Source: Thermococcus barossii (GTDB taxonomy: Archaea; Methanobacteriota_B; Thermococci; Thermococcales; Thermococcaceae). Taken from it: a stretch of DNA of 64,000 nucleotides. How positions within the stretch are numbered: the first letter of the stretch is position 1; each line of letters begins with the position of its first letter. Location of the stretch: the NCBI RefSeq assembly GCF_002214465.1, contig NZ_CP015101.1, forward strand, positions 1,681,013-1,745,012. Reading direction: 5' to 3'. The position numbers and the translations under genes were made by a program. Below the pieces are notes generated by a model that was not told the DNA's origin, did no database searches, and saw only the letters and a list, made by a program, of their open reading frames with translations. Shown here in pieces: positions 18,281 to 27,335 of this stretch.

Positions 18281-18775
18281 TCACTCCTCGGGGAGTATGT
18301 AGTAAACGTAGTGCGGCCTGTTGGTCACCTCGTCTATGAAGACAACGGTCCCTGTTCTGGGCGGTTTGAGGTAGTGAACCTCGCCTTTTCTGGTGGTTAT
18401 CGCCGCGAAGGCATCTCCGGTCCGCACTCTGTTGCCAACGTTCGCTATCAGTGTTTTCGTGTATCCCTCAACGGGAAGGACGAGCAGTTCATCATCCTTC
18501 TTCAGGTGTATCCTGGTTCTCCCGTCGGGAAGGACGAGGATGGCGTCGGCAAGCATCCTTCCCTCCATCCTGTCAACGTACAGGTAGAACCTGTCGTAAA
18601 CCTCCTTCGCGAGGAATTTGGCACCTTCGATGTCAATGAAGTCTGGAACGCTCTCACCCTCCCGGAGCCAGACCTCAACGTTCCCGCTGATGACCACGCA
18701 GTCCCTCTTGACCTTTCTTCCCTCAAGGCACTCCTCTGGAGGAGTCTCAACGTAAAGCCTCGGAATCCTTTCCAT
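18281..18775 (-). CDS. DUF2118 family protein
   Basis: A 164-residue protein found across Thermococcales and methanogens, annotated as DUF2118. The C-terminal half (IANVGNRVRTGDAFAAITTRKGEVHYLKPP) resembles the beta-hammerhead (biotinyl/lipoyl-like) fold: it has the turn after VRTGD and a region like the lysine hairpin, but no canonical modified-lysine MKM motif. ATG 18775 follows GGTGG at 5 nt. The promoter TTTAAAAAC on the minus strand (about 18806-18818) lies in the region shared with the divergent operon at 18845. Function unknown. Confidence 0.75.
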   Translation of the reverse strand: MERIPRLYVETPPEECLEGRKVKRDCVVISGNVEVWLREGESVPDFIDIEGAKFLAKEVYDRFYLYVDRMEGRMLADAILVLPDGRTRIHLKKDDELLVLPVEGYTKTLIANVGNRVRTGDAFAAITTRKGEVHYLKPPRTGTVVFIDEVTNRPHYVYYILPEE

Positions 18776-18844
18776 ATCCACCACCTGACCTTTACCTGGG
18801 GGTAAAAGTTTTTAAACCTGCCCTCTCTAAAGAACCCGATAAAA

Positions 18845-19696
18845 ATGTCCACCAGGGTAAAATTGCTGGCCCTCTCTGGACTCCTGTTTTCGCTGATGAC
18901 CCTCATGGTCAACTACAGCGCATCTACTTCCGAGACTTCTCAGAAAAGCCCTGCCCACTGGGCCGGAGTCCTCATGATGGTTCTCGCTGTGGTCGGCCTG
19001 CTGGTTCTCATTGGCATATTCCTCGGGTGGAGGGATCCCTTTCAGCGGTTCGAATCCCGTGGGACGGGTATTCTCGTCAAGTACCTTATGGCGATTGCCC
19101 TCATTCTTGGGGTTGTATCAGTGGGGCGTTTACTTGGGAAAAACTCCGCCGTGAAACATGTCTCCAACAACAGCACCTCTCTGAATGCTTCCGGAGTTAT
19201 CAACGGCTCGGTTATCGTTCATGATTCCAGCTACTACAACGGCACCCCGATATCGCCAACGAGGCACTCCCTGCCCTCACAGTATCTTCTCTACATCGTA
19301 CTGCTCTTCGCGATAGCGGTGTTTGCCCACCTCGCCGTGACCCAGTACAGGACGTACATGAGGAGGAAGGAGCGGGAGGAGATGAAGCTCAGGGCCGAAC
19401 TCTTTGACAGGAAACTCGACGAACTCGGCCTTGAGATGTTTGACAATCCAAGGGAGGCCATCGTGGGCATATACAAGAACGCCGTGCTCTGGCTGGACTA
19501 CCTTGGGATACCCTACAGGGAGAGCTGGACGCACTGGGAGCACGCCGAGCGCGTGAAGTACATGCACGATGCATTCGTCGAGCTCACGCGACTCTTCGAA
19601 AAGGCCAAATACGCCCCCGAGAAAATAACTTGGAATGATGCCAAGAAGGCCCTCGAAGTTTACCGCGGAATGAGGAGGGGCGTCGATGAAGTTTAA
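18845..19696 (+). CDS. DUF4129-domain membrane protein, MoxR operon
   Basis: A 283-residue protein with four hydrophobic segments (about 7-26, 40-63, 76-95 and 140-160) and a cytoplasmic C-terminal domain. The C-terminal domain carries the DUF4129-like pattern REAIVGIYKNAVLWLDYLGIPYRESWTHWE, known from genes next to MoxR ATPases, DUF58 proteins and transglutaminases. The loop between spans 3 and 4 is Asn/Ser-rich with possible glycosylation sites. It is first of five rightward genes (to 22784) that overlap or nearly touch. A shared TATA-like AGTTTTTAAACC lies upstream. The operon may control or assemble surface proteins; the exact role is unknown. Confidence 0.78.
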   Translation: MSTRVKLLALSGLLFSLMTLMVNYSASTSETSQKSPAHWAGVLMMVLAVVGLLVLIGIFLGWRDPFQRFESRGTGILVKYLMAIALILGVVSVGRLLGKNSAVKHVSNNSTSLNASGVINGSVIVHDSSYYNGTPISPTRHSLPSQYLLYIVLLFAIAVFAHLAVTQYRTYMRRKEREEMKLRAELFDRKLDELGLEMFDNPREAIVGIYKNAVLWLDYLGIPYRESWTHWEHAERVKYMHDAFVELTRLFEKAKYAPEKITWNDAKKALEVYRGMRRGVDEV

Positions 19697-20138
19697 CCGG
19701 CATGCGCTTGTGATAGCCATGATTCCTCTGGTCGTGGCCATAATCGCCGGCTCGTACTTGGTTAGGTGGCTTGCCGTTCTGGCACTGGGAGGTGTCTTGG
19801 CCTTTCTCCTCTTTGGATTTGAGATACGTGTCCCTCTCCCCACGAGGGAGAGGCTGATGAGGGCTGAGAGGAAAACCGACGTCGAAAGGGTTACGACCCT
19901 CATAGAACGTGCAAAGAAGGGAAAGGTGGCCCGTTCACTCATTGAGGAAAAGATAGTGGGAATCTACGCCACCATTTCGGAGGACTACAACAGGACGTTT
20001 CACTCCCTCATCTCCGAGCCGAACGATGCTCTCAAAGTCCTCCGCTCGGAGGGGGATTTTCTCGATAACCTTGAAAAGGCCCTAAAAATTGTGGAGGAGG
20101 ATCTGTATGAAAATAGAAGAGGTAAGCGCCAAGGGTAA
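19686..20138 (+). CDS. Small membrane protein of the MoxR operon
   Basis: A 150-residue protein: two short hydrophobic segments at the N-terminus (about 8-50), then a charged helical cytoplasmic region. Its ATG overlaps the end of the preceding gene by 11 nt, and its last 32 nt overlap the MoxR start, so the three are translated as a unit. Sequence alone does not name a family; position between a DUF4129 protein and MoxR is typical of these operons. Confidence 0.72.
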   Translation: MKFNRHALVIAMIPLVVAIIAGSYLVRWLAVLALGGVLAFLLFGFEIRVPLPTRERLMRAERKTDVERVTTLIERAKKGKVARSLIEEKIVGIYATISEDYNRTFHSLISEPNDALKVLRSEGDFLDNLEKALKIVEEDLYENRRGKRQG

Positions 20139-21060
20139 CGCCGTCCTTGAGGAGGTCAAGAAGGCGATAGTCGGAAAGGACGAGGTCCTGAGACTCATAC
20201 TGACGACGATTTTGGCGGACGGGCACATACTTCTGGAGGACCTTCCGGGACTTGCAAAGACGCTCATGGCCAAGAGCTTCGCAACGGCTCTGGGGGTCAG
20301 GTTCAGGCGCGTCCAGTTCACGCCCGACCTTCTCCCCAGCGACATCCTCGGTGTCAGCGTCTTCAACCAGAAAACCCTTGAGTTCGAGTTCAAAAAGGGG
20401 CCGGTTTTCACGAACATACTCCTGGCGGACGAGATAAACCGTGCCCCGCCCAAGACCCAGAGCGCCCTGCTGGAGGCCATGCAGGAGAGACAGGTTACCG
20501 TTGAGGGGAACACCTACGAGCTGAAGAGACCCTTCATAGTAGTCGCCACCCAGAACCCGATAGAGCAGGAGGGAACCTATCCGCTTCCCGAGGCCCAGCT
20601 GGACAGGTTCCTCATCAGGCTCCGCGTCGGTTATCCGAGCAGGGACGAGGAGATTGAGATACTCCGCCGGAGAATGGCGAGGAAAAAGGAAGAGGTTGAC
20701 ATAAAACCTGTCCTGACTCCCGAAGAAGTTGTTGAGATGCAGAGGGCAGTGGAAGACGTCTACGTCAGCGATGCAATCCTTGAGTACATAACCGACATAG
20801 TTCTGGCGACGAGGGAGGACAGGAAGGAGATAGAGGTCGGGGCATCGCCCAGGGGAAGCCTCGCCCTGCTCAAGCTCTCCAGGGCATATGCCGCTCTTGA
20901 GGGAAGGGATTACGTCATCCCTGACGACGTTAAGGCCGTGGCAGTTCCGGCGCTGAGCCACAGGCTCATTCTCAAGCGCGAGCTGTGGTACACAAAGGTG
21001 AGCCAGGAGACCATAATGGAGAAGCTCCTTGAGCGCGTTCCGGTTCCCAAGTTTGAGTGA
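20107..21060 (+). CDS. MoxR-family AAA+ ATPase
   Basis: A 317-residue AAA+ chaperone-like ATPase. The MoxR Walker A variant LLEDLPGLAKT (about 42-52), Walker B with ILLADEINRAPPKTQ, the sensor region VVATQNPIEQEGTYPLPEAQLDRF and an arginine-bearing ASPRGSLALLKLSRAYA helix are all visible. MoxR ATPases typically work with a von Willebrand-like partner in inserting metals or folding complexes; the partner here is probably the DUF58 protein that follows. ATG 20107 follows GGAGGAGGATCT and overlaps the previous gene. Confidence 0.94.
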   Translation: MKIEEVSAKGNAVLEEVKKAIVGKDEVLRLILTTILADGHILLEDLPGLAKTLMAKSFATALGVRFRRVQFTPDLLPSDILGVSVFNQKTLEFEFKKGPVFTNILLADEINRAPPKTQSALLEAMQERQVTVEGNTYELKRPFIVVATQNPIEQEGTYPLPEAQLDRFLIRLRVGYPSRDEEIEILRRRMARKKEEVDIKPVLTPEEVVEMQRAVEDVYVSDAILEYITDIVLATREDRKEIEVGASPRGSLALLKLSRAYAALEGRDYVIPDDVKAVAVPALSHRLILKRELWYTKVSQETIMEKLLERVPVPKFE

Positions 21061-21069
21061 GGTGAAAAG

Positions 21070-22365
21070 GTGCAGGCCCAGCCCCCACTCTACAGCCACT
21101 CCGTTCCGGTTGAGGAGAAGGAGGAACCAACCGACAGGATGTATCCGACTGAGAAGGCAGAGGAGATTCTCCTCGTTCTCTGGCTAATAGTCATGCTGGC
21201 CTTTCTCCTCCTGCGGTGGGAGCTCGTGTACCTGACGCTTCCGGTGATATGGCTTCTCTTCGTGGCGGCCTTCTTCTTCAAACCGACCCTCAACGTTGAG
21301 ATAGAGCGGGTGATACCTCATAACCGCTTCCTTGAGGGGACCGAGCTGGATATAGTCCTCAGAATCAAATCGCACGAGCGGATTCCCACCCTGAAGGTCA
21401 TCGAGGATATTCCACCGGGTCTGGAGCTGGTGGAGGGTCGAAAGGAGCACGTTCTCTCGCTCCGGCCGGGGGAGGAGAGGGAGATAAAGTACAGGGTTCG
21501 GGTTAAGAGGGGAATCCACGAGTTCAACTGGGTAAGGCTGAGCTACCGCGACCCCTTCGGTTTCTTTAGAGTTGACAGGAATGTGGAGGTTTACAGCGAG
21601 ATAGTTGGCGTTCCTGTAATCACGGACGTCCCGACGCCATACTCCACTAAGGGGACAAAGATAACAGTCGGTCCTCTTCCCTCGCCGAGGGTCGGGGAGG
21701 GGGTTGAGTTCCACGCCGTCAGGGAGTACCAGCCGGGGGATCCCCTCAAGATAATCAACTGGAAGGCCACAGCGAGAACCGGCAGAATCATGGCCAACGA
21801 GTACGAGAGCGAGCGGAAGGTTGACGTTGTCTTCATAGTCGACGCTTCCTACACCGGCAGTCTCGTCTTCGACCACCTCATTCGCGCCGCCGCCTCCCTC
21901 ATGCTCAACGCCCTCAACAACGGAACAAGCTTTGGCCTCCTTCTGGCGGAGGACGTCCCCCTCTGGATTCGCGTTGACTACGGCAAGAGGCACTTCTTCA
22001 AGTGCATAGACTTCCTGAGCACGGCCAGACCGGACAAAAACAACATGATAGCCTATCAGGTCGAGCACCTCATAAAGGCGCGCTTCCCGGCCAAGGCCCA
22101 GCTGCTGTACTTCTCCCTCCTGCTGACCGAGGAGAGCAGGGAGGCCCTCAGAATAATGGCTCAGTACGGCTACAACGTCGTCGTCATAAGCCCGGACCCC
22201 TACACGGCGGTTGAACCCAAGAGCCGGGAGGAGGAGCTGGCTTTGAGACTGTTGGCCCTCCAGCGAAAGGCCATGCTGATGAAGATGTCCTCCCACGGCA
22301 TCGTCATCGACTGGGACGTCAGAAAACCCCTTGAGGCAGCGATAGCGGAGGTGGTCGGCTTATGA
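21070..22365 (+). CDS. DUF58 protein with two membrane spans
   Basis: A 431-residue protein. The N-terminus has two adjacent hydrophobic segments (about 35-70), followed by a beta-sandwich region (about 75-190), then the DUF58 signature GDPLKIINWKATARTGRIMANEYESE (about 222-248) and a vWA-like region beginning VDVVFIVDAS. Such proteins are MoxR partners. GTG 21070 follows GAGGTGAAAAG. An ATGA overlap (22362) couples the next gene. The complex probably acts at the membrane, but its client is not shown. Confidence 0.9.
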   Translation: MQAQPPLYSHSVPVEEKEEPTDRMYPTEKAEEILLVLWLIVMLAFLLLRWELVYLTLPVIWLLFVAAFFFKPTLNVEIERVIPHNRFLEGTELDIVLRIKSHERIPTLKVIEDIPPGLELVEGRKEHVLSLRPGEEREIKYRVRVKRGIHEFNWVRLSYRDPFGFFRVDRNVEVYSEIVGVPVITDVPTPYSTKGTKITVGPLPSPRVGEGVEFHAVREYQPGDPLKIINWKATARTGRIMANEYESERKVDVVFIVDASYTGSLVFDHLIRAAASLMLNALNNGTSFGLLLAEDVPLWIRVDYGKRHFFKCIDFLSTARPDKNNMIAYQVEHLIKARFPAKAQLLYFSLLLTEESREALRIMAQYGYNVVVISPDPYTAVEPKSREEELALRLLALQRKAMLMKMSSHGIVIDWDVRKPLEAAIAEVVGL

Positions 22366-22784
22366 AGTTCGGAAGAAGGCTCTACTCCCTGATACCGCTG
22401 GTTCCCCTTTTCGTGCTCCTCGGAACCATGGATTCCAGAACCCTCCTGCTAATCCCGCTGGCCATCATGGCAATCCAGTGGTACTTCATCGGCGCCCTAT
22501 TTCTCCTGACGACGGCGGCGTTCCTCATCTACACGAAAACGGGAGGTCTCTACGGTCTCACCGTGATGGCACTGGCGCTTCTTGCGGTGGAGATGGGCTA
22601 CCTTGACAGGGAGCGCGCCCCGGGGGAGCACTACCTAATCCTCATCGCGGCGGTTGCGATGGCGTTCCCGACTTACCTGCTGATGTCCGCCCTATCCCCT
22701 GTGCTTCCGAGGCTTGAGGTAACGGCCCTGGCGGCCCTGCTACTGGTGGTGCTCTACCTCTTTGCCCGGCTCGTGAGCTCTTAA
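22362..22784 (+). CDS. Small polytopic membrane protein ending the MoxR operon
   Basis: A 140-residue, almost entirely hydrophobic protein with about five membrane spans separated by short loops. It begins inside the stop of the DUF58 gene (ATGA) and its last 4 bp overlap the convergent PfkB gene. No family is recognised; it is probably a membrane subunit of the MoxR/DUF58 assembly. Confidence 0.72.
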   Translation: MKFGRRLYSLIPLVPLFVLLGTMDSRTLLLIPLAIMAIQWYFIGALFLLTTAAFLIYTKTGGLYGLTVMALALLAVEMGYLDRERAPGEHYLILIAAVAMAFPTYLLMSALSPVLPRLEVTALAALLLVVLYLFARLVSS

Positions 22785-23614
22785 ACGCTCCAACTTCCCG
22801 TCTTTTTCAGAACCTCCCTCGCCCTCTCCAGGCCCTTTTCCACGCACTCTTCGAGCGCCGCACCCCTGGAGTACATTGCGAGGAATCCACCCGCGAAGGC
22901 ATCTCCCGCACCGGTGGGGTCAACTATTTCCTCGGGGCTTATCGGGAGTGCCGAAAACTCCCTGAACTCGCCATCGTAGACGAGAACTCCCCTCTCGCCA
23001 CGCGTTATCACCACCAGCTTTGCTCCCCATCCGTGCAGTGTTTCCGCGGCTTCCTTCACGTTCTTGGCTTTTGTTATCGTCAGGGCCTCCCTCTCGTTGG
23101 GGAAGAGAACCTCAACCCGCGATACTATCTCCCTCATGAGCCCTGTTCTCTTGGTGTAGTCCTCCATGTAGGTCGGGTTGAAGTCCAGGCTTATCCTTTT
23201 GCCCTCCAGTCTCTCCAGGGCCTTGAGCTGTTCCTCGGGCGGGATAGGGGCTATGTGGAAGATTTCTGCCTCTAGGTATTCCTCCGGAATCGGGGTTTCC
23301 CCCATATTCTGGGCCACACCCATCTCAACAGGGGCATCCACGGTCCCATCCTCGTGGTATATCATGTAGATGTGAATCGTTCTTCCAGGCAGGATTTGAA
23401 CGCCCCTGACGTCGAGTAGGGAGGCGAGCTTTTCGAGCCATTCCCGGGGGAAGTCTTCCCCGACTTTGGTTACCAGGCCAACCCTCGCGCCTGCCAAAGC
23501 CGCCGAGGTGGCAACGGCGGCCGCCGCTCCGCCGGGATACAGTATTTCCTCCCTCCCGGGGAACCTTATATGGTCTATTGAGACGTGACCGAGCACCGCC
23601 AAGTCGAGTTCCAT
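22781..23614 (-). CDS. PfkB-family sugar/nucleoside kinase
   Basis: A 277-residue ribokinase-fold kinase. The N-terminal GlyGly motif is GGAAAAVATSAALAGA, and the C-terminal signature DPTGAGDAFAGGF carries the catalytic Asp and the anion-hole glycines. The middle region FPNEREALTITKAKN matches the usual NE-x2-E metal-binding motif of the family. Start 23614 follows GGTGATGACC. No neighbour hints at the substrate; ribose, nucleosides and other sugars are all possible. Convergent overlap with the MoxR operon is 4 bp. Confidence 0.88.
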   Translation of the reverse strand: MELDLAVLGHVSIDHIRFPGREEILYPGGAAAAVATSAALAGARVGLVTKVGEDFPREWLEKLASLLDVRGVQILPGRTIHIYMIYHEDGTVDAPVEMGVAQNMGETPIPEEYLEAEIFHIAPIPPEEQLKALERLEGKRISLDFNPTYMEDYTKRTGLMREIVSRVEVLFPNEREALTITKAKNVKEAAETLHGWGAKLVVITRGERGVLVYDGEFREFSALPISPEEIVDPTGAGDAFAGGFLAMYSRGAALEECVEKGLERAREVLKKTGSWSV

Positions 23615-23770
23615 GGTCATCACCAGCCCTCGTTCTTTCACGGACTTAAGCTTCTCCCTTTAAGCCGTTTCCGGTGGGAGTAACAGACTTCTACCCTCCC
23701 GTTTAGATGGACATCGAAAAGATTAAAAACGCGGTGTCCGAAAGTTCTACAAAAAGGAGGGGTGGTTTCG

Positions 23771-25267
23771 ATGGAAAGCGTCTTCCAGAACGAGACCGTC
23801 AGGGAGATACTCACGAGGTACAGGCGCATCTGGGCAATAGGCCACGCTCAGAGCGTCCTCGGCTGGGACATGGAGGTGAACATGCCCAAGGAGGGAATCC
23901 TCGAGCGCTCCGTCGCTCAGGGTGAGCTGAGTGTTCTCAGTCAGGAGTTTCTGCTCAAGCCTGACTTCATCGAGCTGGTTGAGAAGGCAAAGGGAATAGA
24001 GAGCCTCAACGAGTACGAGCGCGGCGTCGTTCGCGTCCTCGACCGCTCGATAAGGATAAACAAATCCTTCCCGCCCGAGTTCCTCAGGGAGATGAGTGAG
24101 GTAACGAGTCAGGCCACCAAGGCCTGGGAAGAAGCAAAGAAGAGCGACGACTACTCCAAGTTCGAGCCCTGGCTGGACAGGATTATAGACCTCGCCAAGA
24201 GGGCCGCCGAGTACCTCGGCTACGAGGACGAGCCCTACGATGCCCTGCTCGACCTCTTCGAGGAGGGCACAACCACCAGGGACGTCGAGAGGATGTTCGA
24301 CAAGCTGGAGAGGGAGCTCAAGCCGCTCCTTGAGAAGATCATGGAAGAGGGTAAAGTTCCTCAGAGCCACCCGCTCGAAAAGGAAAGCTATGACAGAGCC
24401 CAGATGGAGCGCGTGAACCGCTGGATACTTGAGAAGTTCGGCTTCCCGCTCGGAGTCCGCTCTCGCCTGGACGTTTCGGCTCATCCATTCACAACCGAGT
24501 TCGGCATAAGGGACGTGAGGATAACCACCAGGTATGAGGGCTACGACTTCAGAATGACCGTCCTCAGCACCGTCCACGAGTTCGGTCATGCCCTCTACGA
24601 GCTCCAGCAGGACGAGAGGTTCATGTTCAGCCCGATAGTCGGTGGCGTTTCCCTTGGAATCCACGAGAGCCAGAGCCGCTTCTGGGAGAACATCATCGGC
24701 CGCTCCAGGGAGTTCGCCGAGCTAATCTACCCAACCCTCAGGGAGAACCTGCCCTTCATGGCCAACTACACGCCGGAGGACGTTTACCTGTACTTCAACA
24801 TTGTGCGCCCGGACTTCATAAGGACCGAGGCTGATGTGGTCACCTACAACTTCCACATACTCCTCCGCTTCAAGCTCGAGAGGATGATGCTCAACGAGGG
24901 CGTCAAGGCGAAGGATTTACCGGAGCTCTGGAACGACGAGATGGAGAACCTCCTCGGTATAAGGCCGAAGACCTACCGCGAGGGCATCCTGCAGGACATA
25001 CACTGGGCCCACGGGACGGTCGGCTACTTCCCGACCTACAGCATAGGAACCCTCCTCTCGGCGCAGATATACTACCACATGAAGCGCGACCTCGACGTCG
25101 AGGGACTTGTGGGCGAGGGCAACTTCGGCCCGATAAAGGAGTGGCTCAGGGAAAGGATACACCGCTGGGGCAGCATCTACCCGCCGAAGGAGCTCCTCAG
25201 GAAGGCCATCGGCGAGGAGCTGGACCCGGAGTATTTCATCAGGTGGGTGCGGGAGAGATATCTGTAG
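23771..25267 (+). CDS. Thermostable carboxypeptidase (M32 family)
   Basis: A 498-residue metallocarboxypeptidase that removes C-terminal residues from peptides in the cytoplasm. The HEXXH zinc motif is HEFGH with His269, Glu270 and His273, the same numbering as the P. furiosus enzyme as I recall it, which supports ATG 23771 over GTG 23762; the third ligand is in the ESQSRFWEN segment (HESQSR). GGAGGGGTGG is the ribosome-binding site, and TATA-like AAGATTAAAAACG lies at about 23720. It supports the peptide-fermenting lifestyle together with Pcp at 28869. Confidence 0.95.
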   Translation: MESVFQNETVREILTRYRRIWAIGHAQSVLGWDMEVNMPKEGILERSVAQGELSVLSQEFLLKPDFIELVEKAKGIESLNEYERGVVRVLDRSIRINKSFPPEFLREMSEVTSQATKAWEEAKKSDDYSKFEPWLDRIIDLAKRAAEYLGYEDEPYDALLDLFEEGTTTRDVERMFDKLERELKPLLEKIMEEGKVPQSHPLEKESYDRAQMERVNRWILEKFGFPLGVRSRLDVSAHPFTTEFGIRDVRITTRYEGYDFRMTVLSTVHEFGHALYELQQDERFMFSPIVGGVSLGIHESQSRFWENIIGRSREFAELIYPTLRENLPFMANYTPEDVYLYFNIVRPDFIRTEADVVTYNFHILLRFKLERMMLNEGVKAKDLPELWNDEMENLLGIRPKTYREGILQDIHWAHGTVGYFPTYSIGTLLSAQIYYHMKRDLDVEGLVGEGNFGPIKEWLRERIHRWGSIYPPKELLRKAIGEELDPEYFIRWVRERYL

Positions 25268-25274
25268 AGGTTCA

Positions 25275-27233
25275 TTACCCTAATCCAATTTCTTTTAACT
25301 TGCTTGTCTCTATTTTTTTGTATAGCCATTCCTTTAATTCACGGTATCCCCCAAAGATACTAAGAAGGAGACTAACCACTAAACTAAAAATGACGCTTAT
25401 AAGTGTGAAATACGTGCTTAGATAATAGTACACAATCAGAGGTAATATAATGAGTATAACAATTATCATAGCTACAATAACACGTGAGTATTTTTCCGCT
25501 TTTTCTTTTGCGTTTTCTTTGATTTTGGCTTTAATTCTATTGATTTCTTTGTCTCTTGCATTTTTAGCGGCTTCTCTTTCACGTTGTTTTATTTTTTCTT
25601 CATACTTTGCTTTTATTTCTCTTTCTTTTGTTGCTTCAACATCTTTTTCCAGCTTTTTTGTTGCTTCTTCTATAGATTTGATGACGAATTCTTCGTTTAT
25701 TTCATTGATATTATTATCTGAGAATTCTAAAAGTACTGTCCCAATATAATCATGGTAAAATAACGTTGCAATATCCTCTTCGGAAATTTTTCCCTCTTTT
25801 TCTAACCGAAGTAGTATCTGATAAAACCTCCTCCAGACTCCTCTTGATATTAAGAGAGTGTTGGAATATGAAGCAATTATAATATACACCGGTAGATTTG
25901 GATTTAACGTTGGATTTTTAAGCCATAATATGGTAGCTAACAACCGATCTGGTATAACTTCCGGTATTGTTCCGAAGTTCTTGTGTCTGAATATTTCTAA
26001 GTTGAACTTGCTCAATTTCAAGTCAGAGGTCAAGAATATGTATTCTGCATTTTCGATTTTCCTTGGGGGCTTCCCTCTCTTCTTTCTTATTAAACATATA
26101 GCCGCTAAATCATGATTTTGAGATTCGAAAAATGCTATGTCTGAATTGTACATACTTTGTGGTTTATACTTTGTTAATTCTGTCCTTATTCCATCTGGGT
26201 CATCTACACAATCGGGATTATATTTGCTTAGGTCTACATCTGTGTACTCAATCTCAATGCCGAATTCTTTAACTTTGTCCTCAAGTGTTGCAATGAATTC
26301 ATTTACTTGAGGTTTTTTCCATCCTTTTCTCCGTAATATATCATATAGAGAATCAACACGAATTTCGCTAGGATAAAGTGATATTGCAGTTAGATACCCG
26401 CTAATAACTCTAACCATCTCAGCTAATGTGAAATCAAAGACTTTTAGTTTAAATTGGTGATATCTTTTCATCATGTCAAAAAGCTCTTTTGTGGCTTTGT
26501 TTCTCTCTTTTGTGTGAAGCCCAAATAAACTAAATAGAAAATTAGAATCTAGATAAATAGATAAGGGTGTAAATTCTTCTTTAATGTCCTGATCTGTGTG
26601 ATCATAGAATAATGCTATCGATAGTATTGAACCAAGGATTATCTCTTGGAATATCTCAAACATATCATCATTATTTTTGTATATATGTTCAATGTACCTG
26701 TAAATTTCAATATCAAGTTTTCTTTCTTCTTTGCTCTCCTTTTGTTCTTCAAGGAAGTGGGGACCTTGAGATGACAAAAATCCAATTAAAAAATTGATGT
26801 TAGATTCGACAAATCTGAAGAATCCCTCTTCTATTTGATTCTTAGGAATATCGTTGGGGGATCTTTTATTAATGAACTCCACCATGTCAAGCAAGAATTT
26901 GTTAAGCCTTCTTTTTTGCCTCTCCTCTATCTTGTCTACTGATTGTATAAATTCTAATCCTTCTCTTGTAAGGGCATATTCATGTCTTTTTTTGTTATAT
27001 TCAATATACCCATCTCCAACTGCTCTTCTCATTATTGTCTCGAGAGCATACCGTGGAATATCGAATCCAAACCTGAGCTTGATTATGTCCCTAATCTCCT
27101 TAAGCTTTGAGTACGAGAAATCTTGAGGAAGAGCCCTAAGAACAAATGGGTAGAATACTTCAATATAATCGTGACCCTCCTTGTGGAGAGCATGAATTAG
27201 GGCATAGTAGTATAATTTGGTTAAAGGTTGCAT
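25275..27233 (-). CDS. Winged-helix / PIN-like nuclease / coiled-coil / two-TM protein, possibly defence
   Basis: A 652-residue protein of unknown family. Residues 1-100 look like a winged helix (RYALETIMRRAVGDGYIEYN, ALTREGLEFIQ). Residues about 223-435 carry the acidic spacing of a PIN-like RNase: Asp229 in SIYLDSNFLF, Glu272 in FTLAEMVRV, Asp375 in NHDLAAICL and Asp404 in FLTSDLKLSKFN. A Lys/Glu-rich coiled coil (about 515-585) follows, then two membrane spans (about 585-607 and 610-628). GGGGAGGACA precedes ATG 27233. The gene is strikingly AT-rich (AAA, AAT and ATA codons) beside GC-rich neighbours, has no operon partner, and is probably acquired. A membrane-anchored, nucleic-acid-sensing RNase is plausible; the function is unproven. 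Confidence 0.8.
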   Translation of the reverse strand: MQPLTKLYYYALIHALHKEGHDYIEVFYPFVLRALPQDFSYSKLKEIRDIIKLRFGFDIPRYALETIMRRAVGDGYIEYNKKRHEYALTREGLEFIQSVDKIEERQKRRLNKFLLDMVEFINKRSPNDIPKNQIEEGFFRFVESNINFLIGFLSSQGPHFLEEQKESKEERKLDIEIYRYIEHIYKNNDDMFEIFQEIILGSILSIALFYDHTDQDIKEEFTPLSIYLDSNFLFSLFGLHTKERNKATKELFDMMKRYHQFKLKVFDFTLAEMVRVISGYLTAISLYPSEIRVDSLYDILRRKGWKKPQVNEFIATLEDKVKEFGIEIEYTDVDLSKYNPDCVDDPDGIRTELTKYKPQSMYNSDIAFFESQNHDLAAICLIRKKRGKPPRKIENAEYIFLTSDLKLSKFNLEIFRHKNFGTIPEVIPDRLLATILWLKNPTLNPNLPVYIIIASYSNTLLISRGVWRRFYQILLRLEKEGKISEEDIATLFYHDYIGTVLLEFSDNNINEINEEFVIKSIEEATKKLEKDVEATKEREIKAKYEEKIKQREREAAKNARDKEINRIKAKIKENAKEKAEKYSRVIVAMIIVILIILPLIVYYYLSTYFTLISVIFSLVVSLLLSIFGGYRELKEWLYKKIETSKLKEIGLG

Positions 27234-27335
27234 TGTCCTCCCCTATAGGGATTGTACTATGTACCAGTCTAGAATAGATAAAACTCTTTAGATACATAAA
27301 GTTTACGCAATTGGGGGGGACCGATACCTTTGTCT
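27234..27335. promoter_or_regulatory. AT-rich upstream region of the PIN-like gene
   Basis: About 100 bases between the PIN-like gene (leftward) and the ASCH gene end. On the minus strand AGTTTTATCTA (about 27274-27284) is TATA-like at a usable distance from ATG 27233. The base composition changes sharply near 27300-27340, which marks the border of the AT-rich insert. No gene is supported here. Confidence 0.35.

Noticed and set aside
20032-21099. Long minus-strand open frame opposite MoxR
   Set aside because: Antisense to a clear AAA+ gene; translation shows no recognisable domain and unusual composition.
21184-22296. Minus-strand open frame of 370 codons opposite the DUF58 gene
   Set aside because: Antisense to the DUF58 coding sequence, without start signal or motif.
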